Positions 47,410 to 57,010 of a stretch of 64,000 nucleotides of DNA are shown here, piece after piece. This DNA is from JABDIP01 sp965227455 (GTDB taxonomy: Bacteria > Pseudomonadota > Alphaproteobacteria > DSM-16000 > Inquilinaceae). The stretch lies in NCBI GenBank assembly GCA_965227455.1, contig OZ245752.1, forward strand, positions 806,001 to 870,000, in the 5' to 3' direction. Made by a program: the position numbers and the translations under genes. The notes beneath the pieces were generated by a model. It was not told the DNA's origin. It searched no databases and worked only from the letters and a program-made list of their open reading frames with translations. The stretch's first letter is position 1, and each line of letters opens with the position of its first letter.

Positions 47410-48816
47410 ATGAGAACCAAGATGTTCCAGTTTTCCAAGCGGCTTCTCTGCTGCATGTCCTTCGCGGTCTTGACGGTGCTTGCCGCGCTGCCCGCGGCCG
47501 CCCAGCAGGGCATTCTCGCCGGCGATGTCGGCCAGGTCGATCTCGGCGTCGGCAAGGGGCAACTGGTGCGGCTGGATAACCCGGCCAACACCGTCTATCT
47601 GGCCGATCCGGAAATCGCCGACGTCCAGGTGATGTCGCCGCAGCTGATCTACATATTCGGCCGGCAGCCGGGCGAGACCAACCTGTATGCGGTCGGTGCC
47701 GACAACATCGTCGTCGCCGACATGAATGTTGTCGTCGGCATCGGCGTCGGCTCGATCAACCGCAACATCGCCGAAACGGCGCCGGATTCCACGCTGGACG
47801 TGAGTGCGGCGGGCCGCTCCCTGATCATCCAGGGTCAGGCGGAATCGGCGGAGGACATCGCCGATGCCGAGCAGCTAGCGCTGGGGCTCCTGCCGGCCGA
47901 CGGCACCGGGCTGATCGTCAACCAGGCGGAAGTCACCGGCTCCCAGCAGGTCAACCTGCAAGTCCGGATCGCCGAGGTTTCGCGCTCCGCGGTGCGCAAT
48001 ATCGGTATCAACTGGGAGGCGATCGCCTCCAGCGGCAACTTCTTCCTCGATTTCGCCACCGGCAACTTCCTCGAGTCGCCGGGCTTCGGCGGAACGGTGG
48101 GTGTCGGCGGCAGCAATGGCTTGCTGACCGGCTATTCGTCCAACAACTTCTCGTTCAACACGCTGATCGATGCGCTGATCTCCGAAAGCCTGACGCGCAT
48201 TCTCGCCGAGCCCAACCTGACGGCGCTGTCCGGCGAGACGGCCAGCTTCCTGGCCGGCGGCGAGTTTCCGATCGCGGTCAGCGATGGCGATGGCGGGACT
48301 CGGATCCAGTACCAGTCCTTCGGCGTGTCGCTGGCCTTCACGCCGACGGTGCTCGACGAGGGCCGCATCAGCCTGCATGTGCTGCCGGAAGTCAGCGAGC
48401 TGTCGAACAACGGCGCCATCCTCTTCGGCGGCTTCTCCATTCCGGCGATCTCCACCCGTCGGGTCGAGACGACGGTCGAGCTCGGCAGCGGACAGAGCTT
48501 CGTGATCGCCGGGCTGTTCCAGTCGCGCACCCTGGATTCCGAGGACCTCACGCCCTTCCTGGCGGATCTGCCGGTGATCGGGCCGATGTTCAAGCGCCGC
48601 GACTACGAGAACTCGGATACCGAACTGGTGATCGTGGTGACGCCGTATCTGGTCACCCCGATCAATCCCGATCGTGTCGCGCTGCCGACCGACCGGCTGG
48701 TGGCGCCGATCGACCAGGTGCCGGAGGCCCAGCTTGCCGGGCCAGGGGCCGCTTCGGTCCTTGCCGGCTCACCGATTGCCGGAGCCGTCGGCTCGGCCGG
48801 TTTCATCCTTAAGTGA
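47410..48816 (+). CDS. cpaC: Flp pilus outer-membrane secretin CpaC/RcpA
   Basis: A 468-residue secretin. A signal peptide (cut after AAA-QQ near residue 33) precedes the BON/N-terminal domains (LVRLDNPANTVYLADPEIADVQV) and the secretin core (ILAEPNLTALSGETASFLAGG, then GQSFVIAGLFQSRT and TELVIVVTPYLVTP). It forms the outer-membrane channel for the pilus. Met5 at 47422 is an alternative start. Confidence 0.94.
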   Translation: MRTKMFQFSKRLLCCMSFAVLTVLAALPAAAQQGILAGDVGQVDLGVGKGQLVRLDNPANTVYLADPEIADVQVMSPQLIYIFGRQPGETNLYAVGADNIVVADMNVVVGIGVGSINRNIAETAPDSTLDVSAAGRSLIIQGQAESAEDIADAEQLALGLLPADGTGLIVNQAEVTGSQQVNLQVRIAEVSRSAVRNIGINWEAIASSGNFFLDFATGNFLESPGFGGTVGVGGSNGLLTGYSSNNFSFNTLIDALISESLTRILAEPNLTALSGETASFLAGGEFPIAVSDGDGGTRIQYQSFGVSLAFTPTVLDEGRISLHVLPEVSELSNNGAILFGGFSIPAISTRRVETTVELGSGQSFVIAGLFQSRTLDSEDLTPFLADLPVIGPMFKRRDYENSDTELVIVVTPYLVTPINPDRVALPTDRLVAPIDQVPEAQLAGPGAASVLAGSPIAGAVGSAGFILK

Positions 48817-48827
48817 GGGAATTCACG

Positions 48828-49487
48828 ATGTCTTGCCAGCCTTCTTCCGATCGCCGCTGCGGCAAGGGCCGGGCCGTGATACGCGCCTCGCTTGTCGCCC
48901 TGGCGATCAGCATGCTCGGAGCCTGCACCTACCCGCAGTTTCCGTTTTCGACCGATGCCCGGTCGGCGCCGACCATGGACCCCTACCGGGTCGACACCGT
49001 GCGGATCAACCACGACATCACCTTCCTGCCCGGAAGCGCCACCCTCGATCCGATCGCGCAGGCCAATCTGCGGTCCTTCATCTCCCAGGTTCGGGTGCAA
49101 AGCGACGATGCCATCACCATTGTCGCGTCGGGGCCGTTCGCCCTGGCGCGGGAGAACGCGGTGGCCAACGCGCTGACGGATATGGGCATCCGCTCGCTGA
49201 CCATGGCCGAAGGCAATGTCGGGTTCGATCAGGTGACGGTGTCGCTGGCACGGACCCACTATCTGGCGACGGCCTGCCTGCGTGGCGGCACCCCGCATTT
49301 CAATCCGGGCGTGCTGATGCCGCCGCCGGGCTGCTCGGTCGCGACCAATCTCGCGGCGATGATCGAGGATCCGCAGGATCTGCTGGTCGGCCGCACGGCC
49401 GGTCCGATCGACGGCGTCACGGCGGTTCGCGCCGTCACCCGCTATCGCAGCGGCACCACCACAGCCCTCAGCCCGTTTGGGACATGA
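48828..49487 (+). CDS. cpaD: Flp pilus lipoprotein CpaD
   Basis: A 219-residue lipoprotein from ATG 48828. The lipobox MLGAC places the lipidated Cys about 30 residues in. The CpaD core shows INHDITFLPGSATLDPIAQANL and VSLARTHYLATACLRGGTPHFNPG. It helps target or stabilise the secretin. The gene is one base from cpaE. A GTG slightly upstream at 48813 is possible but less likely. Confidence 0.9.
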   Translation: MSCQPSSDRRCGKGRAVIRASLVALAISMLGACTYPQFPFSTDARSAPTMDPYRVDTVRINHDITFLPGSATLDPIAQANLRSFISQVRVQSDDAITIVASGPFALARENAVANALTDMGIRSLTMAEGNVGFDQVTVSLARTHYLATACLRGGTPHFNPGVLMPPPGCSVATNLAAMIEDPQDLLVGRTAGPIDGVTAVRAVTRYRSGTTTALSPFGT

Positions 49488-49488
49488 T

Positions 49489-50700
49489 ATGAGCGCAGTA
49501 TCTGAACTCTCCGAAGGCATCGGGGTCGTCGGCAACAAGGCGCCTCCGGTGATGGCCTTCGCCACCGACGCGGAGACGCTTGAGACGATCAGCCGGGTAG
49601 TGCCCGGCGGCCGCAAGGGTGTCGAGGTGAATGAAGGCGGCATCGAGAATGCGCTCTCGATGCTGCGCGGCAATCCGGCGCCGGCTCTGCTGATCGTCGA
49701 CATCACGGGCTCGTCCTCGCCGGTGTCGGAGATCGCCGCGCTCGGCGAGATGTGCGGCCCGGCGACCACCCTGCTGGCGATCGGCCCGGACAATGATGTC
49801 AGCCTGTTCCGGGCCCTGGTCTCCGCCGGCGTCACCGATTACATGGTCAAGCCGATCTCCGGCCAGGAGCTGCGCCGGACCATGCTCACCGCCAATCAGC
49901 GCGACGGCATGACCGACCAGGCCGCCAACGGCCTGTTGTCGGTGGTGGTCGGCGCCCATGGCGGCGTCGGCGGCAGCGCGGTCGCGGTCGGCCTGGCCTG
50001 GCAGATCGCCAACCGGCACAAGAAGCAGGTCGGCCTGGTCGATCTCGACCTGCAATTCGGCACCGCCTCGCTCAGCCTGGACCTCGATCCCGGCACCGGC
50101 CTGCGCAGCGCCCTGGAGCAGCCCGACCGCATCGACTCCCTGTTCGTCGCCAGCGCCATGGTGAGCTGCGGCGACAATCTCTACGTGCTGAGCGGCGAGG
50201 AAGCGCTGGACCAGGAGGTGCAGGTGCAGGCCGCCTCCGTCGACCGGCTGATCGGCGAGCTGAAGCGCATTTTCGACGTCATCATCATCGACATGCCGCG
50301 GCACCTGGTGGCGACCTGCTCCTCGGTGCTGGAATCGGCCCATTCCGTGGGCCTGGTGACGGATCTCTCGCTGGCCGGCCTGCGCGACTCGCTGCGCATC
50401 CGCACCAGCCTGGAGACGCTGGCGCCGGAAGCGCAGCTCTACATCGTCGCCAACCGGGTCGGGCTGGCCAAGTCCAACGAGCTGGCGCCGAACGAATTCG
50501 AGAAGAGCCTGGGGGCCAAGATCGACTTCATCCTGCCGGAGGATCCCAAGGCGGCCAAGGCCGCGATCAACGGCAAACCGCTTGCGGCGGGGGTCAATCG
50601 GGGACGCATTGCGGAATCGATGAACGGGCTGTCCAAGCTCATGGGGGGCATCTCCGACACCAAGGCGTCGAGACGGTCCTGGTTCAGTTTTAAGAGGTAG
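49489..50700 (+). CDS. cpaE: Pilus assembly ATPase-like protein CpaE
   Basis: A 403-residue protein with an N-terminal receiver-like domain (residues about 20-135) and a C-terminal MinD/ParA-type domain (about 143-370; VVVGAHGGVGGSAVAVGLAW, LVDLDLQFGT, VIIDMPRHL). The P-loop deviates: the usual GKT is GGVGGSA with no clear Lys, so ATP hydrolysis is doubtful. CpaE proteins localise the pilus machine to a cell pole in Caulobacter. Confidence 0.92.
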   Translation: MSAVSELSEGIGVVGNKAPPVMAFATDAETLETISRVVPGGRKGVEVNEGGIENALSMLRGNPAPALLIVDITGSSSPVSEIAALGEMCGPATTLLAIGPDNDVSLFRALVSAGVTDYMVKPISGQELRRTMLTANQRDGMTDQAANGLLSVVVGAHGGVGGSAVAVGLAWQIANRHKKQVGLVDLDLQFGTASLSLDLDPGTGLRSALEQPDRIDSLFVASAMVSCGDNLYVLSGEEALDQEVQVQAASVDRLIGELKRIFDVIIIDMPRHLVATCSSVLESAHSVGLVTDLSLAGLRDSLRIRTSLETLAPEAQLYIVANRVGLAKSNELAPNEFEKSLGAKIDFILPEDPKAAKAAINGKPLAAGVNRGRIAESMNGLSKLMGGISDTKASRRSWFSFKR

Positions 50701-50709
50701 GGGTAATCC

Positions 50710-52362
50710 ATGGACTCGAGTGGAGCGGACAAGATGTCGCTGAAGCCGGTACCCGTTGAAGGGGCGGTGCCGGATGCTGCGGGCGGGCGGGAAGTCGCCG
50801 GCGGCGGCGACAACAACCGGCTGGCGCGGTTCTACGAGATGCTGCAGCCGATGGTGAAGAAGCGGCTCCAGCCGGAGGCGGTCAAGCGCCTGCCGCGCCA
50901 GGAGGTCGCCCATCAGGTCAGCGACATCGTCATGGAAGTGCTGGACCTGGAGCCGGATGCGCCCGACCTGCTGGAGCAGCGCTCGCTGGTGGCCACCCTG
51001 GTCAACGACCTGGTCAGCACCTCCAATGGCGGCGGCGCGGTGGCGGAGGCCTCGGCCTCGCCGGCCCAGGCGACGCAGAACGCGCAGCGGTCGCAGACTC
51101 CGGGCCAGCTTTCGGTCACCGATGCCAAGCTGAAGGTCAAGCCGATCCTGCTGGAGCGGATCGACGTTGCCTCGGCCTCGAACCTGGAGCCGGAGACCCT
51201 GGTCGGGGAGCTGGACGGGGTCGTGGCGGAGATCCGCGACGAGCTCGGCATCCATCTGAACCGCAAGGAACACGCGGAGCTGGTCCGCTCGCTGGTCGAC
51301 GACATGATCGGCTTCGGACCGCTGGAGCCGCTGCTGGCGGATGAGGGCGTCACCGACATCATGGTCAACGGCCCCAAGCAGGTTTACGTGGAAAAGGGCG
51401 GCAAGCTGACCCTGACCGACGTGGTGTTCCAGGACGACGCCCATGTGATGAACGTGGCCACCCGGATCGTCACCCGGATCGGCCGCCGCATCGACGAAAC
51501 CAACCCGATCTGTGACGCGCGTCTGCCGGACGGCTCTCGTGTCAACGCCATCGGCCCGCCGCTGGCCATCGACGGCCCGTCGCTGTCGATTCGTAAATTC
51601 TCGCAAAAGAAGATCACCCTCGACATCATGGCGCAGCAGGCCAACATCTCGCCCGAGATGGCCGTGCTGCTGAAGATCGCGGCGCGCTCGCAGCTCAACA
51701 TGCTGGTGTCCGGCGGTACCGGTTCCGGTAAGACGACGCTGCTCAACGCCCTGTCGCAGATGATCGACCACGGCGACCGCATCGTCACCATCGAGGACGC
51801 GGCCGAGCTGCAGCTGCAGCAGCCGCATGTGGTCCGGCTGGAGACCCGGCCGGCCAACCTGGAGGGCAAGGGCGAGATCACCATCCGCGACCTGGTGAAG
51901 AACTCCCTGCGTATGCGTCCGGACCGGATCATCGTCGGTGAGGTGCGTGGCCAGGAGGCAGTCGATCTGCTTCAGGCCATGAACACCGGTCACGAAGGCT
52001 CGATGGGCACGATCCACGCCAACAAGCCGCGTGACGCCCTGGTCCGTCTGGAGAACATGGTCGGCATGGCCGGCATCAACCTGCCGGCCAAGGCGGTCCG
52101 GACCCAGATCGCCAGCGCCGTCGACATGATCGTGCAGGTCAGCCGCATGCGCGACGGTGTGCGCCGGGTGACCAGCGTGACCGAGGTGATCGGCATGGAG
52201 GGCGACGTGGTCGTCACCCAGGAGCTGTTCAACTTCGAGTTCACCGGCGAGGACGAGGAAGGCAAGCTGACCGGCGTCTTCAAGCCGGCCGGCGTGCGGC
52301 CGCACTTCACCCCGCGGGCCGAGTATCACGGCCTCGACCAGGCGCTGCTCGAGGTCGTGTAG
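50710..52362 (+). CDS. cpaF: Pilus assembly secretion ATPase CpaF/TadA
   Basis: A 550-residue type II/IV secretion ATPase that powers pilus extension and retraction. It has Walker A GGTGSGKTT near 335, the Asp box TIEDAAELQLQQPHVVRLETR, Walker B-like RPDRIIVGEVRG and the His box GHEGSMGTIHANKPRDAL. The N-terminal region looks duplicated: a helical segment at about 42-105 resembles the usual pre-domain at about 146-210 (LVDDMIGFGPLEPLL). It is therefore longer than many CpaF proteins. Confidence 0.94.
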   Translation: MDSSGADKMSLKPVPVEGAVPDAAGGREVAGGGDNNRLARFYEMLQPMVKKRLQPEAVKRLPRQEVAHQVSDIVMEVLDLEPDAPDLLEQRSLVATLVNDLVSTSNGGGAVAEASASPAQATQNAQRSQTPGQLSVTDAKLKVKPILLERIDVASASNLEPETLVGELDGVVAEIRDELGIHLNRKEHAELVRSLVDDMIGFGPLEPLLADEGVTDIMVNGPKQVYVEKGGKLTLTDVVFQDDAHVMNVATRIVTRIGRRIDETNPICDARLPDGSRVNAIGPPLAIDGPSLSIRKFSQKKITLDIMAQQANISPEMAVLLKIAARSQLNMLVSGGTGSGKTTLLNALSQMIDHGDRIVTIEDAAELQLQQPHVVRLETRPANLEGKGEITIRDLVKNSLRMRPDRIIVGEVRGQEAVDLLQAMNTGHEGSMGTIHANKPRDALVRLENMVGMAGINLPAKAVRTQIASAVDMIVQVSRMRDGVRRVTSVTEVIGMEGDVVVTQELFNFEFTGEDEEGKLTGVFKPAGVRPHFTPRAEYHGLDQALLEVV

Positions 52363-52389
52363 AGCAGCGATGCTGGGCCGGAGGATCCA

Positions 52390-53376
52390 ATGCTAGTCTA
52401 TCTCGTCGGCGCCGGCGCGATGCTGTTCGTCCTCCTGATCGGCGGTGCCGTGATGCAGGTGACGGGCGACGGCCAGCTCGCCAAGGCCAAGCGCATGGAC
52501 GCGGTGGCCAAGCGCGCCCGTGCCGAGGAGGACGAGAAGAAGAAGAAGGACGAAAGCGGCGTCAAGATCATCGATGACGGCCGCAATGCCCAGGGATTCG
52601 ATAAGTTCGTCCGCAAGGTGCTGCCGAATCCCGACCTTCTGCGCGGCCGCATCAACCAGGCCGGCATCGACGCCACCCTGAACCATTATTTTCTCGCCTG
52701 CCTGGCGGTCGGGGGCGTGGTCATCTTCCTCGTGACCAAGCTGATCGGGCTGCCGCTGCTGCCGGCCATCCTGTTCGGCGTCGCCGGCGGGCTCGGCATC
52801 CCGCATATCGTGCTCGGCCGCATGGTTGCCATGCGCCGCGCCAAATTCCTCGCCAAGTTCCCGGAATCCATGGACCTGATGGTGCGCGGGTTGAAATCCG
52901 GCCTGCCGGTCTCCGAGACCATCAAGACGGTCGGATCGGAAATGGAAGATCCGATCGGCATCGAGTTCAAGCGGATCGTCTCCGATCTGTCCCTGGGCCG
53001 TGCCATGGAGGAGGCGCTGTGGCGCTGCGCCGACCGCATCGGCGTGCCGGAATTCCGCTTCTTCGTCGTTTGTATCTCGGTGCAGCGCGAGACCGGCGGT
53101 AACCTCGGCGAGACGCTGGAGAACCTGTCCGACATCCTGCGCAAACGCCGGGCTGCGAAGCTGAAAGTGCGGGCGCTCTCGGCGGAGGCGCGGTTCAGCG
53201 CCCTGCTGATCGGCTCGCTGCCCTTCATCATGCTGGGCATCCTGTATCTGGTGAACCCCGGATACATCTCCACCCTGTGGACCGATAACCGCGGCATCGT
53301 CATGCTGACCATCGGCGGCCTCTGGATGGCTACCGGTTTCGCCGTCATGGCCAAGATGATCCGCTTCGAGATCTGA
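52390..53376 (+). CDS. tadB: Pilus assembly inner-membrane platform protein TadB
   Basis: A 328-residue T2SF-family protein. One N-terminal membrane segment precedes a charged linker rich in Lys/Glu, then come a membrane pair, the F domain (FPESMDLMVRGLKSGLPVSETI, ISVQRETGGNLGETLENLSDILRKR) and two C-terminal membrane segments. GGAGGATCCA gives a strong ribosome binding site for ATG 52390. It forms the platform with TadC on which CpaF acts. Confidence 0.93.
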   Translation: MLVYLVGAGAMLFVLLIGGAVMQVTGDGQLAKAKRMDAVAKRARAEEDEKKKKDESGVKIIDDGRNAQGFDKFVRKVLPNPDLLRGRINQAGIDATLNHYFLACLAVGGVVIFLVTKLIGLPLLPAILFGVAGGLGIPHIVLGRMVAMRRAKFLAKFPESMDLMVRGLKSGLPVSETIKTVGSEMEDPIGIEFKRIVSDLSLGRAMEEALWRCADRIGVPEFRFFVVCISVQRETGGNLGETLENLSDILRKRRAAKLKVRALSAEARFSALLIGSLPFIMLGILYLVNPGYISTLWTDNRGIVMLTIGGLWMATGFAVMAKMIRFEI

Positions 53377-53381
53377 TCGCC

Positions 53382-54344
53382 ATGGACAATCTTCCGATCG
53401 CACCGGAGGCCTTGATCCTCCTCAGCTCGTTCCTGGCGGCGGTGCTGACCGTGTTCGCCCTGTGGAGCGCGTTCATGCATCGCGATCCGATGGCGGCCAA
53501 GGCCAAGGAGCTCGCGGAACGCCGGCTGAAGCTCAAGGAAGCGGCGACCTCCGGCCGCGAGAAGAAGTCGAACGAAAAAGCCAAAGGCGCGATGCGGGAG
53601 GTCGTCACGCGGCTCAATCTGCTGCGCAGCAAGCACGCCGACGCCATTTCCAAAAAGCTGGCACAGGCCGGCTGGCGGTCGCATGACGCCATGGTCGCCT
53701 ATTTGTTCGCCAAAGCGATCCTGCCCCTGGCAGCGGCAGTCGTTGTTGGTGTTTTCTTGCTGTTCGGTGAGCTGGGCGGCAATTTCAGCGCCAAGCACAT
53801 CCTGTTCAGCGCCGGAATCGTGCTGTTCTGTGCCTATCTGCCGGACATTCTGGTGAAGAACGCCGGCACGAAGCGACAGGAACTGCTGCAGAAGGCGCTA
53901 CCGGATGGCCTCGATCTGATGGTGATCTGCGCCGAGGCGGGCTTGAGCCTGGATGCCAGCATGCAACGCCTGTCGCAGGAGTTCGGCAAGTCCTCGCCGG
54001 AATTCGCCGACGAGATGGCGCTGACATCGGTCGAGCTCGGCTTCATGCCGGAGCGCACACAGGCGCTGCACAATCTGAGTGCGCGGACCGGCCTGCCCGG
54101 CATCCGCGCCCTGGTCAACACGCTCGGACAGACCGAGAAATACGGTACGCCGCTGGCCCAGTCCCTGCGCGTCCTGTCGGCGGAAATGCGCCATGAGCGG
54201 CTGATGAAGGCGGAGGAGAAGGCGCATAAGCTGCCGGCCATGCTGACGGTGCCGATGATCCTGTTCATCCTGCCGCCGCTGTTCGTCATCCTGCTGGGCC
54301 CGGCCATGCTCAGCGTCGCCGACAACATCATCAAGGCGTTCTAG
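53382..54344 (+). CDS. tadC: Pilus assembly inner-membrane platform protein TadC
   Basis: A 320-residue T2SF-family paralog of TadB: N-terminal membrane segment, basic linker, two central membrane segments, F domain (LPDGLDLMVICAEAGLSLDASMQRLS, NTLGQTEKYGTPLAQSLRVLSAEMR) and C-terminal membrane segment. It starts five bases after tadB. It is the last plus-strand gene of the pilus array; tadE/G-type minor pilin genes are not in the window. Confidence 0.93.
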   Translation: MDNLPIAPEALILLSSFLAAVLTVFALWSAFMHRDPMAAKAKELAERRLKLKEAATSGREKKSNEKAKGAMREVVTRLNLLRSKHADAISKKLAQAGWRSHDAMVAYLFAKAILPLAAAVVVGVFLLFGELGGNFSAKHILFSAGIVLFCAYLPDILVKNAGTKRQELLQKALPDGLDLMVICAEAGLSLDASMQRLSQEFGKSSPEFADEMALTSVELGFMPERTQALHNLSARTGLPGIRALVNTLGQTEKYGTPLAQSLRVLSAEMRHERLMKAEEKAHKLPAMLTVPMILFILPPLFVILLGPAMLSVADNIIKAF

Positions 54345-54668
54345 CCAGGCGCGATCGAGGCCGTGCTGGCCTCATCCTCGGTCTCTGCAACTTTCTCAGT
54401 CGGGTTGAGCCGGCGCGAAGCGCGTCATGAGCGGCGCGCGGATCCCACTTGTCGTACTGACTCTGCCGTCCTCGCCCTTCGACAGGCTCAGGACGAGGGC
54501 TCTTGAGACCACCGTCTGTACCCGGAGCCTCATCCTGAGCCTGTCGAAGGATGAGGACGGCTACGCGAGAGCAGACACCTGAGGGACCGGCCGCTGGATG
54601 CGCAACGAATTCGGGGCGCGGCCCTATGGCGCGCGCCCCGCAGTCTTGTCGGGATCTGCGGAGAGAGG
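54345..54668. other. Intergenic region between convergent tadC and tadD
   Basis: 324 bases without a gene. It contains the inverted repeat at 54466-54560 and, nearer tadD, a GC hairpin (54613-54639, stem GGGGCGCG) that may end tadD transcription, though no T-run follows. Confidence 0.6.
54466..54560. repeat. Inverted repeat of the CCTTCGACAGGCTCAGGA type
   Basis: Arms 54466-54498 and 54528-54560 (33 bases each) match at 30 positions when inverted. The core CCTTCGACAGGCTCAGGA is a widely dispersed bacterial REP-like sequence. It is the third unrelated inverted-repeat family in the window and again lies at a gene border. Confidence 0.9.
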
Positions 54669-55523
54669 TTACGGAACGAGCCGGGCGCCGCTGCTGTCGC
54701 CGATCGCGGCGGCGCGGCGGCGGCTGTCCTCGATGCGCTGCAGGGCGGCGTAATAGGCCAGGTTGCGCTCGACCGAGAGCTCGTCCAGATCGAGCCGCGC
54801 CACGGCGCGGGCATCGTCGGTGCGGTTGGCGAGGCCGTAGATCATCGCCAGGTTCTGCCGGTGCCGCACGGTCGCGGTCGGTGAGGCGGCGGTGCGGCGC
54901 ATCAGCTGAACCGCCTCGTCATGGCGCTCGCTCAGGGAGAGCGAGATCGCCAGATTGGTCGCCACGTCGAGATCGGCCGGCTGCAATTGCAGGGCCTCCT
55001 CATAGGCGTCCTGCGCCTCGTTATGGCGGCCGAGCATGTCGAGTGCGACGCCTAGGCTGCTCAGGCCCGGTGCGTCTTCGTTGACGGCCACGGCGGCCTC
55101 GAGGTTGGGAAGGGCCAGATCCGGCTCGTTCAGCGCCAGATAGGCATTGCCCAGGCCGCGCAGGCCGATAGCGTTCACGGGGTCGATCTCCAGCAGGGCC
55201 CGGAACGCGCCGGCGGCCTCGTCATGGGAACCGATCGTGGACATGGCCCGGCCCAGCTTCTCCAGCGGCAGGGCGCGATCCGGCGCCGCCGCATGGGCCC
55301 GTCGGTACAAGGATATCGCCGCCGGGATCTCGCCGCGCGACATCGTGAAGTCGCCCATGCGCACCAGCGTCTCGACCGAATTGTCCGTATCCACCAACTC
55401 GCCGCTGGTGGATTGTTCGGCCCCTCGCGCGAGCTGTCCGCCTGGCGGGTTTGCACAGCCCGTGAGGGCGGCGCAGCCAAGCGCGATCGCTACCGATGCT
55501 GAGTTTATGAATCGTGGCTTCAT
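54669..55523 (-). CDS. tadD: TadD-type TPR lipoprotein
   Basis: A 284-residue lipoprotein from ATG 55523. The lipobox LTGC is about 20 residues in. TPR repeats cover about residues 50-240 (for example AISLYRRAHAAAPDRALPLE, GLGNAYLALNEPDLALPNLE and AYEEALQLQPADLDVATNLA). It probably acts as the pilotin-like TadD that helps secretin assembly. It is convergent with the main pilus operon, so it has its own promoter. Confidence 0.88.
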   Translation of the reverse strand: MKPRFINSASVAIALGCAALTGCANPPGGQLARGAEQSTSGELVDTDNSVETLVRMGDFTMSRGEIPAAISLYRRAHAAAPDRALPLEKLGRAMSTIGSHDEAAGAFRALLEIDPVNAIGLRGLGNAYLALNEPDLALPNLEAAVAVNEDAPGLSSLGVALDMLGRHNEAQDAYEEALQLQPADLDVATNLAISLSLSERHDEAVQLMRRTAASPTATVRHRQNLAMIYGLANRTDDARAVARLDLDELSVERNLAYYAALQRIEDSRRRAAAIGDSSGARLVP

Positions 55524-55994
55524 CAAAGAGATCGTTCCGCGGCGGTAACCAAAACTATGCAGGCAAAGCCTTACCGAACTGTAAACCATAGTGTCCCGTC
55601 GGCCTGAGGGACCGCGAGACGCTACGCTCGATTGATTGCCATATCGCAAAAATCGCGAAAAATGGCGAACGGCAGGAATTCTCTTTTAGAATCATGAACC
55701 TCGAACGTCGATTCCGATTCCGGCAAGCGCCGCGGAACCGGCCCGAACCAATCCTGGCGGGCCGGAACCGCTTCCGGCGCCCATCCGATGCGCGCAATTA
55801 ATGCGCAGAAATGAGTCGATTTCAGAACGATAGTTTCGTGTTTGCGAGGGAGATGGAGCGGGTGCGCGCGATTCGCGATCCGGTCCGGCAGCCTTGGCAA
55901 CGCCGACACCCATCATCGGCGCACTGATCAAGCGCGAAGCGGCGGGCAGTGGACCCCGCCCGCCGATCCGGCGACGGGCGGGGCGATCAAACGG
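55524..55994. other. Intergenic region between tadD and the cold-shock gene
   Basis: 471 bases with no supported gene. The tadD promoter should lie at the left end. A GC hairpin at 55954-55983 (stem CCCCGCCCG) just beyond the cold-shock stop may be its terminator, though without a T-run. Confidence 0.55.
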
Positions 55995-56504
55995 TCAGAT
56001 AAGCGTGACGCTTTCTGCCATGGGACCCTTGAGTCCCATGCGGGTCGCGACGCGAACCCGCTGGTTGGATTCGAGCATGCTCAGCCCGGCACGCTCCAAG
56101 GTGCGTGCCGAAATGAAGACGTCCCGTCCGCCATCGTCGGGCTTGATGAAACCGAAGCCTTTCTCGACGTTGAAGAACTTGACGGTGCCTTCGAACTCTT
56201 CGGTGAAGCCGCCACTGGGGGCACGCGGCGCGGACGATGGTGAGGCCGTCGATTCGTCGACATCGTGAATCTCGGCGACCTGCGGGCCTTTGTGTCCATC
56301 GGCGATATCGCAGGTGATCGTCGTGCCTTCATCCAACTCGCTGCGACCAAGCTGCTCAAGGACCGACACGTGCAGGAAAGCGTCCGGCGAACCGTCGCTG
56401 GGTTGCACGAATCCGAACCCCTTGGCCCGGTTGAACCATTTTACGACAGCGCTGACGTCGCGGCGGGACGGTTCCGGTTGCTGGAAGTTTCTCCGGTTCA
56501 TCAT
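55995..56504 (-). CDS. Cold-shock protein with two CSD domains
   Basis: A 169-residue protein with two cold-shock domains joined by a flexible linker. Each domain has an RNP1-type nucleic-acid-binding motif (KWFNRAKGFGFVQP near residue 22; KFFNVEKGFGFIKP near residue 108). Double-CSD proteins are common in alphaproteobacteria and act as RNA chaperones. ATG 56504 has GGAG about 14 bases upstream. The 500-base upstream gap may include a structured 5' leader, as cold-shock genes often have. Confidence 0.93.
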   Translation of the reverse strand: MMNRRNFQQPEPSRRDVSAVVKWFNRAKGFGFVQPSDGSPDAFLHVSVLEQLGRSELDEGTTITCDIADGHKGPQVAEIHDVDESTASPSSAPRAPSGGFTEEFEGTVKFFNVEKGFGFIKPDDGGRDVFISARTLERAGLSMLESNQRVRVATRMGLKGPMAESVTLI

Positions 56505-57007
56505 CTAACAAACAAACTCCAAGAGGGCGCCTTTTTTGCCCCCGCATCGGGTCGGGAAGGTGCCTGGTAAGCGAAACACGCATGACCGAACAGGACGGGC
56601 TATGACGGCGTGCCGACGGCCATGCATTTGATGTGCGGTTTATCGATCGACCTGGGGTGCGGTATTCCTTCGCAGGTATGTGCTCTCCGGGGTCACAGGA
56701 CAAGTCGCCTTGCGAGTATGCGTCGCTGACCACCACCATGGCAAGAGCGGCAGGCAATCCTTTTCGCATCAACGCGCAACACTGCGCTGTCTATCAGTGC
56801 CTTGCTGGCTTGACCACAACTTTTCTGCTTCATACCCGCTCCGCGGCCGGACGGGGTCGCGGCGCCCGGGAGCACCGGACTCCACCGTCCCGCGACGGTG
56901 CTCGCTGTTGAAATCACCGAGGCCCGGAGCGTACGGTTTCCGCCATATCACTGGCGCCTGGCCAACCCTATGGCCCGGGACGCCCATCAAGAAAGCAAAG
57001 GGGAGGA
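56505..57007. other. Intergenic region between divergent cold-shock and ligase genes
   Basis: 503 bases with no supported gene. It must contain promoters for both neighbours and probably the 5' untranslated leader of the cold-shock gene. I see no tandem repeat or tRNA-like fold. Confidence 0.5.
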
Positions 57008-57010
57008 ATG

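Noticed and set aside
49975..50000. sigma-type or mobile-element signatures around the tad locus
   Set aside because: No integrase, transposase, direct-repeat ends or tRNA were found, so no genomic island is called.
49468..52329. 953-codon open frame on the minus strand
   Set aside because: Antisense to cpaE and cpaF; composition (His, Arg, Asp, Gln rich) is that of a shadow frame.
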